The position numbers were made by a program, and so were the translations under genes. From the NCBI GenBank assembly GCA_007922225.1, contig ML679966.1:33773383-33837382 (forward strand): DNA of 64,000 nucleotides. The letters run 5' to 3'. This document shows positions 1-15,948 of this stretch, in pieces. This stretch comes from Emydura subglobosa (Eukaryota > Chordata > Testudines > Chelidae). The notes beneath the pieces are model-generated. The model saw only the letters and a list, made by a program, of their open reading frames with translations, did no database searches and was not told the origin of the DNA. Positions within the stretch are counted from its first letter, which is position 1. Every line of letters starts with the position of its first letter.

Positions 1-3000
1 CAGTTTAGTTGTAGCTGAGTACTTGCAGGGGATGTTGTAGCACTATCTTTAAAGAACCCCCTAACTAAGATATGTACTGCAGCTCTGCACATCTGTAAAG
101 GGAAGAGGGTAAAATGAAACTGCTGTTCTGAAAAGATCAGTTAAATAGTTTGACTTGTTATGATTCAATTTGCTTTTAATGTGTATAGATCAGTGTGGCT
201 ATCTAATTAATGGTTGCATTTCTCACCTATGGAGCCTCCTATGAGCCCATCATGACCTAGCTAACGTCTGTTCTAGCTGAGTGACTAATTTCCTCTACCA
301 TTCAAACTGGACAAAAGATGCTGTCACGAAGAGTCAGTAATGTATACATTTTCTCTACTTGAAATGCCTGTTAAAGATAACACAATGCTAATACCCAGCC
401 TTCTTTGTGAATTGATACATCCACCATGCAGAAGGGTGGCATTGTAGCAATTTCAGACATTGCTCCAGAAGAGGAAATTATAATTATAAACAAATCTCCC
501 CTACTGACCCACAGGCACTATTCGAAAATAGAAAACATAAGTTACGGCTGTTGGTAGCTGCTGGAGGCTCCAATTAAACTTTTTTTCCTGACTGTATGTA
601 CCAAACATCCACAGTACTTAGCTTCTGCTTGCTCCTATGTGAGCCTCCCCTTCTCTAGCTGTGAAGAAAACCAAATACACCTTGTAAAGGACTGTAGCTT
701 CTTGCCACAATGGCACAGCCATTAACTGCAACCAGTAGGAATGAGAATATGGTAGTGGAAGCAAGGAAGTGCTGTCCCTGTATAGATGGGCAGCACAGAT
801 ATGAAGCAACTGCTGCTTTAAGCTATGTTGACCCACTGTAGGAACCAGCAGTGGAAACGCCTCATTTATTAGGAGTAAATAACCATTTCCTTTCAAACTT
901 CATCTACTTAAAGAACTACTCTCAACCTTTAGCATGCCACTAATACAGTTTGATGCAAACTATAAGAAGTATTTTCTTTTCTGCTGTCCTCCTTCCTCTG
1001 TTCATCAAGCTTGTTAGATTTCTAGGTCAACAATCGTACTCTATATTTAAGATTTTTGAACTTCCCATCTTTTTTTTAAAAAAAAAAAAAGCACTGATGC
1101 TTTTGGAGAGACAGAACATAACCTTTCTTAAATAAGGTCTCTAATGGGCTAAACTTAATGTTTAGACTCTACCTAGGAACATGGGGCCTTCTACAAGCAA
1201 TTGCTATGAGATCTTTCATACTTTCTTTTTGGTGAAAGTTCATTACATCTGTCATTCTTCTGTGGCTTTTATCATGTAAGATGGGAAAGGGGACACTATA
1301 TATAGAAGCAAACCAGTCTCTCTCACAGGAAAGGTGGAAGATTTGGAGATAAGAATTATTGCATTTAAAGTTATGTACAGAATTATAGTCTACATGTATT
1401 AATATAACCTCATTAATGGGAACCCTGTTAAATGTTTGCCATATAAAATACCATGTAAAGGGGGTAGAAATACTGTCCTTAACTTTTAACAGCAGTATCA
1501 GTTTGTGAAACAGGTAATGAAAGGATTTTCTACTTTCAGCTGATAAATATATAAACGTTACTCCTTGCTATTTTGTTTGCAGTACATTTTATCCTTTTTA
1601 AGTTTGTATTCTGCTATTTATAACATTGTACATCCCTCTTTTCTTCCCCTTCCTAAACTTGTTTGTAGGTGTGCTCTCCAACACTACAGCTAGAATCACA
1701 GTTGACAGCTTTTAACATGCCCATCTGACCTGTTACAGTAAACCCATTCGGTGCTTTAACACAGATTTGTTCCCCTCATAAATGCATAATCTGTTTTGCT
1801 GCCTCTTATTCTCCATTTCTGCCCACTTTTGGAAAATGTAGGCAACTTCTACTACCCATGCTGAGGATGTTGGGGGTATTTTCCAGATGAATTTTCCACA
1901 TTGAATTCTGAGATTTTTAACATTGGCCCTACTCTCTCACAGAACATTAGGGCCATTTTTTAATACAGACAGCTGTTTATAAATTTGGATGTTGAATTAT
2001 TTTCCTGGATCACAATGCACAAAAATAAACAGCTAGAAAGCCTAATGAGGGGGCAATCTAATCTAGTAACTGAAAAATGAGTTGTTTAGATTCATAAACT
2101 ATATTTTTCCAAATTGATCCATCTGAAGGGAGAGAGCCCCAGCTCTACAGTGGGGGCTTGATGTTTACCTCCAACTCCAGGAGTATCAATGAATGATTGA
2201 TCAAGCCCACTTAGGTGGATGTGAAGCTTGTCTTGTCAGAGCATTAGGCACTCTAAAAAAGTAGTATTTTGTGAAAGCAGGCTACTGTTTTATGAAATAT
2301 TGGTCCCAGACGCATATATGCAGTATTAGAAGTATACCTATCCATACCCTACATCCTACTACGTGATGTGGTTAGAAACACTCCCAGCAGAGACCTGAGT
2401 GGTAATAGCTAAGGTAACAAGGCTAGAACTTTTCAAGCACTATGCTGTAGCAGGGGAGAGGATATTTTTGTTTGCCATACAAGGAGGAATTCAAATAGGA
2501 GTGCTGTGCTGGCTGGGAATCTAGCTTACCCTTGCTGGTGAAGCAGCACAGTGAGGTGAGGACGCTACCACTCCTGGAGCATGCTGTTGGCAACTGAAGG
2601 GAAATGCAGATAAGTGTTGGGGCTGACTCCCTTTGATAGATCTCCATGCTCATTACATTTTTTTGGTAATTTCTGTGAATGTAATGGAAAAAGCTAGCAC
2701 TATCTTAAGGCTCCTAGTGGGTAAGTACAATGCACGGAAAGCTAGTACACTAAGCTAGCTAAGGAATACATAGCACCAGTATTTTGCTTACAGAGGGTAA
2801 AAGGAAAGAGGAAGAGTGGCTTGTACTTTGTCCAGTTCATATGAAATACAGAAATGGTGAATGCAGGGGATAGCTTAAAACTGTAGGGAAATGATTAATA
2901 CATGTGAAATTCTACTTCCTCTCTGAAGCAATTTTATCATTTGTCTATCTCGACACCTTTCCACTGTTCATGAAACAGTTATAGTTCATTTTTCCTATCC

Positions 3001-3915
3001 CAGTTTTACAAATTGAGTTGAAAAAGGCAGCAGGAACTGAACCCAATAGCCCTGAAAAAATGTAAATCCCATTTTCATACACAACTTGAAAGTCCAATTA
3101 CAATGTGAAAAGTGTAAATGTATAATATAGGTGGACTGCTTATGCCTGGGAATGCACTGTCGTGGCATGACTCGCTGGGTATCCACAGAGAGATGCTATA
3201 ACTCACAGGAAGGAGACTGACAGAGAGGGAAGGAAGTGAGTTGCTGTACTAGGGAAAAAATGAAGCACTGTGGATGTTGGTACACCATGAGTCCCTGAGC
3301 CCACGCTGAAATGGCATTAAGGCTCCAGCATAGCATCAAGCTTGTATGTGGTTGTCCAGTTACTGCTTTCTCTTTTCTGCTGGCTCTTTTCCCATTCAGT
3401 TTTTGGTGACCTTTTCTGGTCTTCCCTCCATCTCTCCTCCTCTTCCCTTCCTAATCCTATTTCAAGTTCTTGGAAAGACATCTTTGTCCCTGTCTTTCCT
3501 CTTATGCTGACTACCTCTGAGGTTTTTTCCTCCCAGATTCCTTCCTTCCCCCGGGAATGATCCAGGAGAAGTTGACTGCTGGCTTCTATGTAGCTATAAG
3601 TACTGGCCTCCTATTTCTAAAATGAGTATTGTAGAATGCACAGGTGAAAAGATACCTTTAAATATGTTTGCTGGGGAGTCTGCAGTATACCAGAATTTGG
3701 CTTAATCATCTCATCAGTATGTGGAACAATGGAAAATTTCTTACCTTCTGATTTCCTTTCCGAGATTGGCACCTTCCCCAATCCATCACTAATGAGCTGT
3801 GCCTTCTCCACACAAATTTGAGAGGCATTCCATACTTCTATCTGCTCATCAAATAGGTATGGCCAAAGCTTTAGAAATACTTATTGCTAACAAATTCCTT
3901 CAATTCCTATCCATG
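1..3915. other. Intergenic DNA downstream of FRYL, no gene recognised
   Basis: I see no exon-like open frame, RNA gene or intact repeat that I can name here. Open frames are at most about 90 codons and lack splice or family support. In mammals the neighbour on the 3' side of FRYL is ZAR1 (known synteny, recalled), but no ZAR1-like coding sequence is visible in this stretch. A T-then-A run lies near 1069-1091. Confidence 0.5.
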
Positions 3916-3917
3916 TA

Positions 3918-5205
3918 CATAATCACCATTATAACCCAGGTAATTATAGGCCTGTCAGCTCAACATTGATCCCAGGCCACATGACAGAATGGCTGTTACA
4001 GGACTTGCTTAATAAAGAATTAAAGGAGGGCACTGTAATTAATGTAAATCAAGATGGGTTTATGGAAAATAGATCTTGTCAAAATTTTTTTGCATTTACA
4101 AGTATGGTTGATAAAGATAACACTGTAGATGTAATATACTTAGACTTCTGTAAGGTGTTTGAATTTGTACCACACAATATGCTGATTAAGATACGACAAT
4201 GATTAACACAGCACACATTAAATGGATTAAAAATGGGCTAAATGATAGGTCTCAAAATGTAATTGTAATCAAGGAAGTGTTTTCCCAGGGGGGGTCTCTC
4301 AGGGATTGGTCTCGGTCCCTGCACTACATAATATTTTATCAATGACCTGGAAGAGAACAAAATCATCACTGATAAACTTTGCAGATGACACAAATAGGGG
4401 AGTGGTAAATAATGAAAGAACTGATCACTGATTTGGAGCAATCTGGATCACTTGGTAAACTGGGCATAAATAAACAATATACATTTTAATATGGTTAAAT
4501 GTAAGTGTATGCATCTAGAAACAAATAATGTAGGTTATTCATACAGGATGGGAACTCTCCTGACAAGCAGTGAACCAGGAAAAGATTGATGAGTTGTGGA
4601 AGATAAATCAGCTGCACATGAGCTCCAACTGTGATGCTGTGACCCAAAGAGCTAATGTGATTCTAGGATGTATAAACAGGAATCTTGAGTAGGAATAGAG
4701 AGGAGAGGCTGCTGTTGGAATACTGTGTCCAGTTCTAGTGTCCACGTTCAAGAAGAATGTTGATGAATTGAAGAGGGTACAGAGAAGAGCCCTGAGAAGG
4801 ATAGGAAGGATTAGAAAATATGCCGTATAGTGACAAACTCAGGGATGATTTGATTACAGTTTATAAGTATCTACACAGGGAATATATATTTACTAATGTG
4901 CTCTTCAAATTATTAGAGAAAGGTATAATGTGATCCAATGGCTGGAAGTTGAAGCAAGACAAATTAAAAATGGAAATAAAAGCATAAATTTTTGATAGTG
5001 TGTGTAATTAACCAGTGGAACAATTTACCAATGGTCTTGGTGGATTCTCCATCGCTGACAATTTTTAAATCAAGATTGGATGTTTTTCTAGAAGATAGGT
5101 TCTAAGAATTATTTTGGGGAAGTGCTATGGCCTATTTTACACAAGAGGTCAGACTAGATGATGATGCTCCCTTCTGGCCTTGGAATCTTTGTGTTTTGTA
5201 TGAGA
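3918..5205 (+). mobile_element. CR1 LINE fragment, 5'-truncated (RT and 3' UTR)
   Basis: Decayed reverse-transcriptase reading begins with an N-Y-R-P-V-S motif near 3940, the usual start of the CR1 RT domain. It continues as an 78-codon open piece at 3966-4202 containing VDVIYLDFCKVFEFVPH, the metal-binding LDF block. Further RT blocks follow in shifting frames. The 3' end has the CR1-type phrase ending in agactagatgatg and cccttctggcc near 5150-5180. Frameshifts and stops make it inactive. The 5' truncation is normal for CR1 target-primed insertion. It lies outside FRYL, downstream of its 3' end. Confidence 0.85.
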
Positions 5206-7580
5206 TAATAAGAACTGTTTGACACATCTGCAAGGGTGTGTTAGACTGAGGGGAAAAATCAGTTCCAGAAAGGAAATAATCAGCTAACAAATTTTCCATT
5301 CTGACTCCTTACATTGCATCTCTAATGGAAAATAGCATGGAAAATAATGGGAAGGGAGCTCAGAGAGGAATCAGAAATCCGCCAAGTATTTCCACATTCA
5401 CTGTCAGAAAAAAAAAAAGTTTCTTTAGAGACTACTGAATAGAAGACCTTTCTTCAAAAGGAGACATCTCTAGAGAACAAGTCAATCTTGGACTACCTAA
5501 TTAAAGTATTAGAGGATAATATAGATGACTTAGAAGAAATCAAGAAGGTGGCTGATGCTTCTTCAGCCCAGAGAGCTGCCATGGAATGAACTAGATGAAC
5601 CTTGAAATCCTTCTGAACCTCTGCGCCTAATGCAAAGTACGCATTTCTGACACAACATCTTATCGATTTGGCTAGGGACAAATTATCTGGTTTCTGAGAC
5701 ATTTTGGATGGAAAGGTATGCTGATTTTTTTGAAGAAGCCAGTGTGTTTGAAATACATCTTTATTACTTTGTGGACAATGACGTTTGTACCAGAAAACTT
5801 TTTCTACCTGGAGCAGTGGACTTGACCAGAAGGAGATGACAACTGTCTGCAAGATATGAAAAAAATACGTTCCCCATGGTTACCAAATAATCAGGTGTTT
5901 GTAAAACTACCTTGTTATTGAAGAGGGATAGTGTATGTCAGTGTTACAGGTTTCAGAATGATAATGTTCTGTGACAATCATGCCACTGTAAGGCACAGAA
6001 AGATATACAGTTGTGTGCTGTTTCTAATTCTCTTCACTCTGAAAAGCTACTTTTATCTATAGAGACTTCAAAATTTTCCTGTATGCAATTCATGTTTTTA
6101 TTACACCAAAATTAAACTACTGCCATGAGGGAGGCATAGAGTGCTGTAGTATTTCGTGAGGTTGTCATCACACTTCTAGCCAAAACAGCAGCTGCTTCTG
6201 CCATAACATCATCCTGTATCATTGCTGAGGCAAGAGATTGGATCTTAATAGTATAGTTTAAGAACTGGGATTGCTGGAGGTTGCTTCACTACAATGGCTT
6301 GTGTTTGGTCAGATAAATGCTATAAATAGGGGATTAATAGGCTGGGGATAACATCTGACTTCCATCCTCCCTGGCTACTGCTTCTTCCAGCACAACAACA
6401 ATGGCTCAGTCTAAAGTCTCACTTTTGACAGTTGGAGGAGGGGGTGCTTTTGATAATGGCAATAACAAATGATGAGTCCTGTTGGCTGTCCATCCTCTAA
6501 TTTCCACAAGTCCCTCTCCACACCCAGTATGTTCCAAACATCTACCACTTGGTTTGCAGTGTTGATTCAGGTCAAATACAAGAACACCGTGTCCCCATCT
6601 CAGGTCTATGCCCAATGCAGGCTCCTGTTTTCATAGTACACAATATTATTGTGAGCACTGGACTGTGTAATTGCAGATGCGGTTGCAGGGTCTGCCACAA
6701 AGTTCTGGACTATGTGAAGTAGGATGGAGATGAGTTTGTTGCCAAAATTCTGGCCAGTTCTTCAAAGAAAGAGGAAGTTATCTTGTGGTTGGTTGTTGGA
6801 CCTCTGGTTGCAGTTTTCCACTCAGGTAGACTAGTCCTTCATTGCTTTTTTCCATTTGCATTAGTTGAACCTCCAGGCAACAGGATATTCAGCAAATCTC
6901 AGTTTCACTTGGCTGAACTTTAATCTTATATACACTCCTTGATTCAGAAGGCAAACAGGTCATTGATCCAATATCAGATCAGGTGCGTGATCATCTAGGA
7001 TAGCGGCTAGATGAGAATCCAGCTAGTTATAAGAAGTGGATGTGGAAATGCTTAGCAAAAGAAACCACTTAAATTGGCATACTTGTTATGTCTGAATGCA
7101 TGATAGCTGATGTGAGAGAAAAGAGTGCTAGGAAGACATAATTACAGAGTGCTCCCTGTAAGACCCGGTGTAGTGCACTTTAAGATGTCCCTTCAGAAGC
7201 TTGGGAGGAATGTGGATTGGGAGAAAACATCCAGATAAGGCTCAACTCTAAAATAAGAATAGTGGTAGGACCCAGTTTAGTCTTATAAGAACAAGAAGGT
7301 CCAAAAGCAGTGCACATAAGTGATTAGGAATTTTGCAATATAATTTATAATTATATGTGGATATGAGTCATGTGCAATATATAAGCCATATTACAACTTG
7401 ATTTGATGCACACTAAAATGCTATCACGTAGACAGGACTTATGAGAAAAAACACGGAAGTCTAATGTTTGCTGATTCATTGCTGAAATTGTATACTATGC
7501 TCGTTACTAAGAGATTTCTATTTCGAAGTTTACAAACTTCTAACAACAACTATTATACATCCTTCTAGCTTGCACAAAAT
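5206..7580. other. Unresolved, possibly decayed retroelement
   Basis: No gene is recognised. The longest open frame (5493-5852, minus, 119 codons) has no family motif I know. The plus strand around 5470-5840 also reads partly open with a charged, possibly helical stretch, so either strand could hold an old retroelement. I could not align it to the DIRS or CR1 copies elsewhere in the window. The part from about 6340 to 7300 shows no recognisable structure. Confidence 0.3.
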
Positions 7581-7584
7581 ACAC

Positions 7585-9389
7585 AGGATGACAGATACAA
7601 TATTTTTATTTACAAAAAAGGGGCTGGTAAAAGATGATGTAAATAAAAATGTAATGCACCACTAAATAAAACTACATATCCCCCAGTAAATACTTATTAA
7701 ATAATTAAGAACACCATCTACAGTACCGCAGAACCATGAAAATAATTCAATTTTATCAGGGTCAAAAGAAATACAGTGATTATGAATGTGCCTTGACCAG
7801 TTACAGAGCTTGTTAAGATAACATAACTACTGTCAGCAGTCCAACAGCGTGTACAGTGCCTTCAATTAATGCATTTCAGCATAATTACATTTCTGATGGG
7901 GTCCACTTCCCCAAGAAAAGGCAAAGCTAAGAATTTCATTTCTACATTCTAAACTCTGGAAGTACAGAGCCCAGTTAAAAAAAATCACAGTGGGTAAGAG
8001 ATGCATATAAAAATACTGGGTGTTCCTTTCAAATCACAGGAATCATGGGACTACATTCACATATTTCTTTTACAAAATGCTATTGGTGTCAACAGAATCC
8101 AGTTCATTTTATGCAACAGTGAACTATGACAATAAACTATAAGTATATAGAAGTATATTGCAGGTTTGCATGTTTTGGTAGTTCATCAGTTTCCTCTTCC
8201 TTTCTTTTTTTTTTGTAGTCCCAATTCCTGAGGTGTAATATGAGTCATGAAGATACATGTAAATGCATTTACACCTCTTTTCTTGAACTCCGCAGATTAC
8301 ACAGACTGCAAGTCATGTATTCTACTACCAATAGCCACTGTTCCCCTTCCCCTATTAGCTTTGTACACTTATTCTCATATAACAGTGCATTGCATGAATG
8401 TACAAGAAAAATACTGGTTTTGCACTATACAGTTTCTAGAATATATACAGAATAAAATAAGTTAACTTTCTTCTAATGAGAATTGCTGATGGGCAGCATA
8501 TATCTTTAATATACATTTTAAAGTCTCTGCAGGCAGCTACTTTTTGGTTAGTTATCAGTATTTGTAACATAAGCACTGATCAGAGAACTGAGCAGCATTC
8601 CAATAAAGTTAACAGATATATTATTTCTTTTAGAAACACTGGGGAATCCCAGTTTAAAATATTATTAAATGTCCTAACATTTACACACTATGAGGATTAG
8701 AAGCTAATAAAATAAAATTTCTCCAAAAATAATCTTGCATTGCTCTTTTAGGCATGCTCTGAGACCTTATCAACAAACATCCATACCTTCAAAATGCAAC
8801 GGTCACATATCCATACATTTCACCTCTCACACATAATTCCTCATTACAGACAAAAAGAAAAGTAAATAAAACATTGAGAAATCAATGGTTTTTGCAAAGT
8901 CTTTATAAGTCCTTTTTCTGCTTGTTTGACTGCACATTCTTCATGACATTGCAAAGTGTGTCAATAGGCATTAGTTGATGATTACATTTACTGCTGGAAA
9001 ACCAGGAAATCTTGCAGGTCTTCAGCCAAAATAAATCAGCCTTGATTTTAGCCTCATCCTACCTGCTTTACTTTTCTCAACATCTGGAGGCCATTACTGC
9101 AACAACATTTACAATTCTGTTTCTACAGAAAATAATGCATATATATGCATTGCTTTTAGCCCTTTTCCTTTAATATAGTTTATATGTATATAATAAAAAA
9201 AAATCACAACCATTGTGTGTAGAAACAGCAGTCAATAAGGTGTTAAGTCCATTGGTTTTTAGATCCTTGTTTTCTGATGAAATTTCTTGCTATGTTAAAA
9301 TTCTGTATTGGCCATCAGTTTTTTATGAAAGGTGCTTGATAATGTTCTGAGGCATCTTTAGCTTCATTTCTTTTCTAAACGACAGCTGT
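7585..9389 (-). other. FRYL: FRYL 3' untranslated region (predicted)
   Basis: Runs from the stop codon at 9390 to a predicted cleavage site just past the poly(A) signal at 7605-7610, about 1.8 kb. It is AT-rich and I recognise no interspersed repeat in it, in contrast to the flanks. I saw no earlier minus-strand AATAAA between the stop and 7610. The extent is inferred from signals only; there is no transcript evidence. Confidence 0.65.
7605..7610 (-). promoter_or_regulatory. Poly(A) signal AATAAA for FRYL
   Basis: TTTATT on the plus strand reads AATAAA on the minus strand. Just downstream on the minus strand (about 7600 to 7565) lies a T/GT-rich tract containing TGTATCTGTC and TGTGTATTTTGTG, as expected for the CstF-bound element. 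This is the first canonical signal I found after the stop codon. Confidence 0.7.
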
Positions 9390-10079
<690 letters not shown>

Positions 10080-10276
10080 CTGAAAGCCTTGACCTGAGCG
10101 ACAGCTGATACAAACTCCTTGCTTCTCAAGGTTTCAATGAGAAAATGAATGGCTGTTTCTGTGCTAACTTGGGAAGCCTCTGGGATTTCAGTTTCTTCAA
10201 TACCACTGTCTGAGGCAGATTCAGCCTCTTTCAGACAGCTCTCCAGCTGGGCAAGTTCTTCTGACATGTTTATAAC
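10080..10276 (-). CDS. FRYL: FRYL coding exon E10
   Basis: 65 codons plus 2 nt (donor phase 2). Acceptor TTTTAG lies before 10276; donor is CAG/GTAAAA. It begins VINMSEELAQLESCLKEAES, a predicted coiled-coil helix, followed by a variable acidic linker (SDSGIEETEIPEASQ), then a conserved segment ending FVSAVAQVKAF. The linker is the least conserved part of the FRYL C-terminus as I recall it. The preceding in-frame methionine is internal and not a start, because the frame joins E9 without a break. Confidence 0.93.
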
Positions 10277-11298
<1,022 letters not shown>

Positions 11299-13718
11299 CT
11301 ACAAAGGTAAACAGCAACATTATCTTAAATTCAGAGCTAAACTACTACATATGACACAGACGATAAATCATAGCCAGCTTGTACAGCATAGAATTTACAA
11401 TATTAAAAATAGTTATTTCTTATTGCAGAGAAGGAAATGTCAAGAAGATTTACAAGCTAATGTAGTGAGAAGCTGATGAAAGCAGATGAAAGTTGCATTC
11501 AGGACTAAATTGGTAATTAGAAATAAAGTAGTATTGCTCTTGCAGGTTAAAAGTTTAACTTTTAAGAAGGGCAATCACATTTCCAACAAGAAAAAAAAAA
11601 GGATCCAAATGACATTTCAAAAATGTCATGCTCCAGCAGGAAATACATAGATTGCTTTTATTTCTTTTGGCTGTTTTGTCAGTTTAAACAGTATATCTGA
11701 TATCGAACAAACAATTGTGATTTATGAGTATGGCCTCTTTTCCCACTGTTAATATAAACAGGTAAGTTATACTATTAACCCTATCCTTCAGATTACAATT
11801 GCATGATAGAGCAAGAGGAAACTAATTCAATTCTTAGACATAAGAATAATGTTTCCTTATGAAAGCTCATTGGTTTTATTTTAAGAAATATCAGATGGTT
11901 TATTCTTATTGGAATGGAGCAGCAATATTAACTTATGCACTGCTTTGTTTGTATTTTTTTTCTATCTAAAACACTAGTCAATGAGAGTACAATGTTAACA
12001 TTGCTTTAGATTTAGACAGAGAAGCTACTGCTAATGTAGTCATCTGCTATTAACTTGTATTAATTATAGAATTGTATTTTGTACAAAGGACCACTAGTTC
12101 ATGGGTTAGGACTATACAAAATTGAAGCACGCAGTACTTTTATAATAATCTATGACGAGACAAGAGACAGATGGAAACCAGTTTGTTGACTGGCATGGTT
12201 AAGTATTCAATAAATCAAGAACCATCACTTACTGCTAGAATTTCCATTTGCTAAGCAAGAAGGTGAGCGGGTCACAAAAATACAAAGGAAGAAAAAGATC
12301 AAGAATTAGTGTAGGAACTCATTTTAATTAGGGTCACAGATGTCCCAGGTAAACTGGAGGAAGAAATATTTCTACCATTCATGAAAGGTTCATTGAATGG
12401 GCAAAATATCAGGCTGAATTCAAAGTGAAATTACTAAACACTCGCTGATATAACTAACAAAGAGTAACTATTTTTCTTGCTCTTCTACAGTATTAACAAA
12501 AATATACTTCAACTACAACCCTCCCCCAGCTCTGCTACATGAGGGGCCTGGAGTTATATGTGTGTAAATATTTATATAAACCATCAGACACAAGAACAGT
12601 TGGGGTTAAATATCTGTACAATGTGTTTTCCTTAATCCATGCCATCATATTTGAACATGGGGGAAAAAAAACATCCCAAAAAAACCTCAAAACCCAAATC
12701 CCCTCCCTCCAACAACCATTTCCTCCATTAAGTTAGGGTATTATATCAATCTGGATTTTGAGTCAACTCAGAAAGTCCTGGTTTTTGAGTTTTCAACTAA
12801 GACCTTTACAGTTCTTCGATGCAAGATTTTCATGGACTAATTTCCCTCTAGGATTGTGTATATGGTATTTTAGAAGAAGAATGTGGGGAGGGGAAGTCAG
12901 GAAAGCCTTATGGTGGCATGTAGAGTACATATACACTGAACGCCCCGCTAGCATGGGTATAAGTAATAGTGTAGACAGTGAGGCACTGCTTATGTGAACA
13001 GAGTAAAGACACACCAGAACCTTAAGGTATGTATCCTATATAGCTCTCTTCATATTCACTGTCTTCCCCATCTATGCTGCTGTTTTTAGCAGGGTAGTGT
13101 CCAACTGCCCGGCTGCTGCCAGAGCCTTTCCTACAACAGATAAAAGCTCTGGCAGAGGGTAGGCAATGGAGAAAGGCTCTGGAAGCTCCCTGCAGCAGAG
13201 ACATGCACCCAGTGTGGAGCTGCTGGAGCATTTTCCCAGTGCCTATCGCCTCTTCCCAAGAACCTGTCCTTGTCACGTGTAGCTACACACTGCAGGAAGG
13301 AAACAGCCTGCTTTTCACCATGGCATGTAGCTACACGTACCCTACATGCTGCCACCAGTGTACACAAGTCCTTAGGACAGGGAAAGTCTTTACTTTTGTG
13401 TTTTGTACAGTGCTGAGCAGGTTGGTGGCACTGAACACATACAAAAATATTAAGCATATAAGAGATGATGCAATCAAAGAGATTTTTCCACACAAGAACA
13501 GTTTATGCTTTAGTATTATGTAAGTACACAGAATATATACAATGCCTATTTTTTATTCTGTAGTCTGTACTCACTAACATCTAAACAATAGAGTAATTAG
13601 GCAATTAGCAACTACTGGGCACAGTGCAATTTCAGGAGATTAGACCCTGATCCTGCACCATTAAAATCAATGGGAGTTTTGCTATTGCCCTTCAGTAAGC
13701 ATAAGATCAAGTCCTTAA

Positions 13719-14031
13719 GGTACATCTACACAGCAAAAAACGCTCCGGTGGCAGTGAATCTCAGTGCAAGGGTCAACTGACTCAGGCTGATGGGACACAT
13801 GGTGTGGGACTAAAAATAGTAGCGTAAACATTCGAGCTGGGGATGGAGCCTGGACTCTGGGACCTTCCACCCGTCAGAGTTGAGGCTCCAGCCTGAACCT
13901 GAACATTTACAATGCTATTTTTAGCCTTGCAGTGTGAGCCCCACAAGCCTTAGTCAGTGGACCTGGGCTCAGACTTGCTTGCGGTGTTTTTTTTTTTTTT
14001 TTTTTTTTCCTTTGGCTGTGTAGACATATCC
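13719..14031. mobile_element. TIR MITE with internal poly-T tract
   Basis: Ends GGTACATCTACACAGC and GCTGTGTAGACATATCC are inverted repeats of each other. The interior has a large imperfect palindrome: a phrase on gagcctggactctggg is answered by a phrase on aggctccagcctgaac. A T-run of about 22 bases lies near 13987-14008. Flanking bases on both sides include TTA, a possible 3-bp target duplication. It shares its end sequence with the elements at 15949, 43456, 52105, 55749 and 63249. It has no transposase, so it is non-autonomous; I leave the superfamily open. Confidence 0.8.
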
Positions 14032-15079
14032 TTAGTGACTAGCAGAAAAGAGCTGATTTCATAAGCTTCAACCAGCCATTAAGTCCCAGTATATGCCAGG
14101 CAGGATATATTAACCCAAAAATGAAAAAAAAAAAAATCTTAACAAAACAATAACAGACATAGATTTCTAAGGGGGATGTAGGCATAAACAGCTATTCTAA
14201 AAGTTGAAGTGAAGTTCTACTCTGAAAAATGGTATTGTGTGGTGCTATATTTATTGTCTCTCAATGACTTACTTATAAACTGAGTAAATTTGATGTGAAA
14301 CAACAATTTTCTAACTGCCAGTCCTGGGATCTGATAGTCAAGATGCTATCTTTCTGGCTCACCTGTCATCACCACTAGGTAAGATTCTGTAACTGGATTT
14401 ACTTAACAAGTATGTTGATGATGCATGTACCAGAACAGAATTCAGCTCTTTGTTCCCTAGCTGTATTAATGGCAGTGCTAAAAAGTAGTAGGAGAATCTT
14501 ATTTATGACAATGAACCAAACATATCTGTTGAATCAGAAGGTGCCATTTTTCTGGCTATATCAGCATTTTAATGCTCTGTACATTAGCTGATTATTTTAA
14601 TAATCTATCAGATTTCATTCACAAGGATTCCGGAAACAAGTACAACATTCGGTAATCTACAATAGTTCCTTCAAGCCATTTCTAAATATATTTGAAAAGT
14701 CTGTAAGAGGTGTATATTTTGAAAATACCTAAACTTTCCTTCCTTTGTGTGAGTGAACAAGTATTTTAAAATGTTTTTATTTTATATAAATGTATGATTC
14801 AATAAAAGGGTCATATAACTAGGAGCCACCTTTGCCATTAACTCAATGCATGGCCTCAGGCAAGCCATCTAGGCAGGGTGTCTTCAAAGGTGTCTGAGGG
14901 AATTGGGTATCTTACTTTTACTGAAGGTAATGTGAACTGGGCATCTAACTCCATTGTGCCTCTTTGATAATCTCATCTGTAGCCTTTTGGAAAAACTCTG
15001 CCCTTTATTGAATCCTGTGCACCTCTCACAAGCTCTAACAAGTCTGTACAGGGTTGAAGTAAAGACTGAATTTGGCCCT

Positions 15080-15215
15080 TCCTTCATCTCTCAGTTTCTC
15101 CATCTATGAAGCGGAAACAGTAATGCTCACTGTCCTCATGAGTATATTGGGAGAGTTAATTAGTGTTTATAAAGCATTTTGAAAATGTAAGGTGATAAAT
15201 ACAGAGTACTATTTT
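15080..15215 (+). repeat. MIR-like SINE fragment
   Basis: Carries the conserved core phrase ctcagtttctccatctatgaa followed by gttaattagtgtttataaagcattttgaaa, which matches the MIR tail layout. A matching upstream half may lie near 14830-14875 (catggcctcaggcaagcc) with unrelated sequence between. Old and diverged. Confidence 0.7.
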
Positions 15216-15948
15216 ATTATTACATAGCTAGAGTATGTAATAAATCTTTGGGACGTGTAGGGAAAGCGTGCATACCTACATATGTTTTTTTATACAATGG
15301 AACACGTCAAGCAAGATATTAAGATGTAAACAATTTTTAATATGCATTAAAAATCCTTGTGAACAGGATTTAGTTTGTGTGCTTAACCATTTTTCTGAGT
15401 TAAATATATTAGCCATTCAAAATGCTTAATACAGCTATACATAATAATTAATCTCCTGTTCCAATATTGTTTTAATCTAAAAACAAAACCAAAAACCAAG
15501 AATCTGAAATGGATTCTTTTAAAGAGACTTGTATAATTTAAAAAGGTCCTAATAGAATTTTGTGAAAAATGGAGAGAAAATTCCTTTCTAGGCTGAAATG
15601 CTGTATGCAAAGCGGGAATTTTTATTGCTGAAAATAGGATTTCTTTTAAATAAAAATTAATGACAGAGACATAAGTATAGCATCACCAACAGCACTACTG
15701 TATGGATTTTGTTTAAAAATCAGATTCTTATAAACAGATTTGATAGTAGAGTAAAAGAAAGAAAATGCTTCCCTTTCCCCTGACTTGGGTTCAGAATACA
15801 GACATCCAATGATTGTTAGGGCTTAGGCCTGTCCTCTGACATATAATACCCCACACTTTAGATATTGGAAAAACTGATTCTCTACTCACTGATTTTTTAA
15901 GATACATAATTATGTGTTATTCAAATGACTGGGCAGGAGAAACTCTTT

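Noticed and set aside
12539..13523. Cluster of open frames on both strands, up to 120 codons
   Set aside because: They overlap in conflicting frames, have no splice or domain support and lie in FRYL intron 8.
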